DNA from: Lepidostoma basale
Taxonomy: Eukaryota; Arthropoda; Insecta; Trichoptera; Lepidostomatidae
Assembly: GCA_022606425.2 (NCBI GenBank)
Contig: JAHDVF020000009.1
Span: 62,001 to 126,000 of the forward strand
DNA length: 64,000 nucleotides
Direction: 5' to 3'
Positions 61,325-64,000 of the stretch are shown in pieces; position 1 is the first letter of the stretch, and each line of letters starts with the position of its first letter. The notes under the pieces were generated by a model. That model searched no databases and was not told the origin of the DNA. It was given only the letters and a program-made list of their open reading frames with translations. The position numbers and the translations under genes were made by a program.

Positions 61325-61470
61325 TTAATTTATTGTTAATTGAACAATGATGTAAAGCTCAAAAAATAAAACGAATGAAAACGTTTGTTTTATAGAAGTT
61401 TTATTATATTTTATGGGAATGGAATGTTTCGCCTTGCTGAGGCATTATCGAATATTTTTTTTACATTGGA
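61325..61470 (+). repeat. Family i single arm
   Basis: TTATTGTTAATTGAACAATG, ACGAATGAAAACGTTTGTTT and ATGGGAATGGAATGTTTCGC, then CTTGCTGAGGCATTATCGA, make one arm up to the core. The mirrored arm is missing. Confidence 0.75.
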
Positions 61471-61504
61471 TAATCTACGTATGTTTTTATTATTATATAT
61501 GATT

Positions 61505-61680
61505 ACCAAATTAATCAAATTTTAAAGGTTGGTCATGTTCGACGTGCGTGTATGACTCGCTGTATGAATGTGGAGGAAGCTAGAGAGGTATGTCAGGATA
61601 GAGTAGTGTGGTGGTCCATTCTCTCTGCCTACCCCTGCGGGGAAACGGCGTGATGGTATGTTGTTGTTGTTGTTCTTCTT
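61505..61680 (+). mobile_element. RTE-like LINE 3' end, TTG-tail subfamily
   Basis: AATTAATCAAATTTTAAAGG (LINQILKV), GHVRRACMTRCMNVEEAREV with a deletion of the SRKN codons, QDRVVWWSILSAYPCGETA and the tail TATGTTGTTGTTGTTGTT. The CGETA plus (TTG)n combination matches 18707-18996. Confidence 0.8.
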
Positions 61681-61684
61681 CTTA

Positions 61685-62305
61685 GAGTTTTAAAACCACA
61701 ATAATACACTTGATGATCGTTTCAAAATCAACAGTCAGCTACAGTATCTTAAAATCACAACAGGGATTATAGAGTTAGCGACTTTGGCCAACCGATGCGA
61801 TGTGGCGTTTTCTCTCTACAGCGGGTGACCCATTTCCCGGGGAGTGTACCGACTTACAGACAAGATAATACCATAATCGTATTACCTCATACGTTTATCC
61901 GATTGTGGATTCAGAGCCCAACTGCAGCATATAATTAACACACTTAAAGTGGAAAATTTGACTAACGAACAACGGTTAATGTAATGCAAGAGATATCTAA
62001 TGGAAAATTACAGATTAAAATCTAACGGTAATAAACGTTAGCAAAAAATATTTTAACTGCATATTACATAAACCTAGGTGATAAAAACTATATTGACTGA
62101 ACCGGCAATTGAATGGTTGAAGTAAAATAAGTTCTCTATGGCCTAAATAATAAAACTGCATATACGAGTATAGTTTTATTTTTGGTACTTAGTGCCTATT
62201 TTGCTTCGACATTAATTTGTTCTAAAAAAAAAGTATAAAACAAGAACTAATTAATTATTTCAAGATCTTGAAGCGAATCGCCATAGCAACACTTTGCGGA
62301 TATTG
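61685..62305. other. Unassigned stretch
   Basis: The GC-richer part at 61760-61900 is unique. The remainder is AT-rich with no coding signal. Confidence 0.3.
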
Positions 62306-62312
62306 AAAAACA

Positions 62313-62868
62313 ACAATAAACCATTACCCCATTCCCACGTAAAGGCGGCAGAGAGAATAGATCGTAACACTACTCTATCCTGACACCTCTCTTCCATATT
62401 CATACAGATTAATTTGGTCACGGGATGATTTCCTCTATTCACATTTTTAACGTATAGGTACTTTCTTTAACAGTCTTTCATCATTCATGCGTTCCATATG
62501 ACTGTACCAACGCAGTGATCCTTTCATAATTTCTTCATAATATTTTTTTCCCTCTATTATGAAATCCCCTCCAAAATCCCCTCCGGACACCGCCCACCTG
62601 AAGGACCGCCTAAGAGATGGAGGGACAGATGGATCTCATCATCCGACGAGATATGATTTCTGTGTCACAGATCGTTATATCTATTAAAAGCAGAAGAAGA
62701 AGAAGAAGATTTTTTTCCGCGCTGCGTTGCTTCCTGATATCTTCCTATTCCTGACATCGTTTTAACAAACATACGTCTTAGGAATTTTATCTCTACTGCA
62801 TTTATTCTTCTCTCATCCTTTTTCTGCCAGTAGGTACCATGTTTCGCTTTCATAAACAAATGGAAAAT
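62313..62868 (-). mobile_element. RTE-like LINE C-terminus interrupted by a LINE-D fragment
   Basis: The first part, 62313-62552, covers the GET end, SILS, CMNMEE, RDQINL, RMMVKESTY and KGSLRWYSHMERM (minus strand). The second, 62716-62868, covers RRMFVKTMSGIGRYQEA and YGTYWQKKDERRINAVEIK. The LINE-D insert between them is on the plus strand. The frame is broken in several places. Confidence 0.75.
62553..62715 (+). mobile_element. LINE-D 3' fragment nested in RTE-like LINE
   Basis: CCTCCGGACACCGCCCACCT and AAGAGATGGAGGGACAGATG encode PPDTAHLKDRLRDGGTD in one frame and the PPGRPPKRWRD motif across indels. CATCATCCGACGAGATATGA and a (GAA)n tail (AGAAGAAGAAGAAGAAGA) follow, matching 26460-26585. 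Confidence 0.7.
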
Positions 62869-62953
62869 ATAATTATGTACAGATATGTATTTTTGCTTCT
62901 TAAGATGAAGACGTAAATGAATTCAAAACTTTCGTATGACATTATGAAATAAA

Positions 62954-63166
62954 ATAATAACACACTTTTAGTAATTTGTATAAACGCCACTTTATTTGGT
63001 TACACCAACCGTTTTCGCTCCCACCGGAGCTTCGTCAGGGTGAGAGAGTAAAAAGAGGGTAAACAGTTTACTCTCTTACCCTGACGCAGCTCCGGTGGGA
63101 GTGAAACCGGTTGGTGTTACCCAATAAAGTGGTGTTTATACAAATTACTAAAAGTGTATTATTATT
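62954..63166. repeat. Inverted-repeat element, hammerhead-like family e, both cores kept
   Basis: The arms 62954-63051 and 63068-63166 mirror each other with few differences (AACACACTTTTAGTAATTTG, CCACTTTATTTGGTTACACC). The left arm (minus strand, 63010-63038) reads CTGACGA, A, GCTCC-GGTG-GGAGC, GAAA, AC, G-GTT. The right arm (63081-63112) reads CTGACGC, A, GCTCC-GGTG-GGAGT, GAAA, CC, G-GTT. TACC upstream pairs with GGTG downstream as stem I. It is the clearest element with a foldable core on each arm. Confidence 0.88.
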
Positions 63167-63169
63167 TGA

Positions 63170-63728
63170 TTAAAATTAATTCAACAATGACACTAATTTT
63201 AAGTGAAAAAAGAGCAATAATCCAGTCATGAAGATATACAGTATATGCTGACAAATCGAACATAAAAAAGTCAATCGAAGGAGCTTAAAGAAACAGTGAA
63301 TTGTTGCGTATTGTGTTACACTGATCGCAAATCAATCAGTATGACAACTGTGTAGATATAACAGAATGAAGTACGTCTACATTTTCAAAGCAATGGCGAC
63401 GGTGACATTCTGTGAAACGGACGTAATAAATTACGAACACCTACTCAACCACGAAGAGTTAACTTAGTGGCCGACTTTCAAACGAAAACCTGCTGCTATC
63501 AAAACAATTCGAATCTCATTCGACTGAAAAAAATTGAAACTCGTGTATTCTTCTTTTAAAATATATTAGAATGAAACTAACTTTTCTTGCGTTGTAATAT
63601 ATTTTATAAATTAATATAAATTCAAATTTCGAATGAGAGCGTTAAAAATATAATAACTAAAGGATTAATAAGTTGTTTGGATTAGGATAATTCATTCATA
63701 AATGAAGCGTATAAATGATTCGACTAAA
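63170..63728. other. Unassigned stretch
   Basis: Balanced composition at 63250-63560 and no recognised frame. No repeat match in the window. Confidence 0.3.
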
Positions 63729-63731
63729 ATG

Positions 63732-63850
63732 TTTTGATGATACCATAGCAAGGCGAAACATGGCATTCCCAGTCTAGCAAACAGACGTTTTCATTGGTAT
63801 TCATTATTTATATGGAGTTTCACATAATTGTTAACGATAAATAATTAAGA
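63732..63850 (+). repeat. Family i single arm
   Basis: TTGATGATACCATAGCAAGG, CGAAACATGGCATTCCCAGT, AAACAGACGTTTTCATTGGT and ATGGAGTTTCACATAATTGT read outward from the core. TTGATGA is close to the canonical form (G restored at the sixth base) but GTC has become GGC. Confidence 0.7.
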
Positions 63851-64000
63851 GTTTATTAGTTTTATAGAAGAACCTTTATAAGTATAAGATTATGATGCGA
63901 ATGGAGCACAAAATAGAATAAGACCACGGGCGTGTATCATAATAAATTCGTTTGGTGGACCAGAAAAAGGGTAAATTGGCATGATCTATATATTTTAATG

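Noticed and set aside
14..63166. Bacterial-style attenuators, terminators or CRISPR-like repeats for the many hairpins
   Set aside because: The window has eukaryotic retroelements and SINEs. The hairpins are dispersed families with distinct arms, not regularly spaced repeats.

Overview
This window looks like AT-rich, gene-poor insect nuclear DNA, most likely from a moth or butterfly. The main reason is its content: dozens of 5'-truncated LINE 3' ends of types common in lepidopteran genomes, two tRNA-derived SINE families, non-autonomous DNA transposons with clean target duplications, and many inverted-repeat elements. I found no rRNA, true tRNA, CRISPR array, operon or convincing multi-exon host gene. 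The host sequence left between elements could be intergenic or intronic. The lepidopteran assignment is inference; the repeat content is read directly from the sequence.

Layout. (1) 0-10 kb: an inverted-repeat element at the left edge, a CR1-like LINE 3' end, an RTE-like LINE with target-site duplications, a SINE-A, a long-TIR repeat (IR-T), a 248-bp hAT-like MITE with a perfect 8-bp duplication, and two LINE-C copies. (2) 10-25 kb: many inverted repeats, including a near-perfect 103-bp palindrome at 16.5 kb, and RTE-like fragments on both strands. (3) 25-43 kb: two tail-to-tail RTE-like pairs, a TTAA-flanked MITE at 30.6 kb, the longest RTE-like copies (31.3, 33.1 and 38.1 kb) and facing SINE-A copies. 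(4) 43-50 kb: a 537-bp direct duplication flanking a segment that recurs at 49 kb, nested elements at 46 kb, and IR-T copies. (5) 50-64 kb: an open LINE-C C-terminus, more palindromes, unassigned moderately GC-rich stretches, and an RTE-like copy with another LINE nested in it.

The most interesting signal is a small RNA-like module that recurs in at least seven inverted-repeat families whose outer sequences otherwise look unrelated. It reads YUG(A/U)NRA, one unpaired base, a short GC-rich stem, GAAAC, 2-4 bases, then GU(C/U). That matches a minimal type I hammerhead ribozyme in base order, including a cleavage-type triplet and, in several families, a 3-4 bp stem I. In each palindrome the module reads outward from the centre. 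Hammerhead motifs have been described in the terminal repeats of Penelope-like retroelements, so these may be non-autonomous relatives, but no Penelope-type reverse transcriptase is visible here. A second unexplained signal is strong over-representation of the 8-mer TACTCGTA/TACGAGTA, with about 30 occurrences.

The coding remnants do not work together as a pathway. They are independent, mostly dead C-termini of LINE ORF2 proteins (the region after the reverse transcriptase domain) left by 5'-truncated insertion. The inverted repeats, SINEs and MITEs are non-coding.
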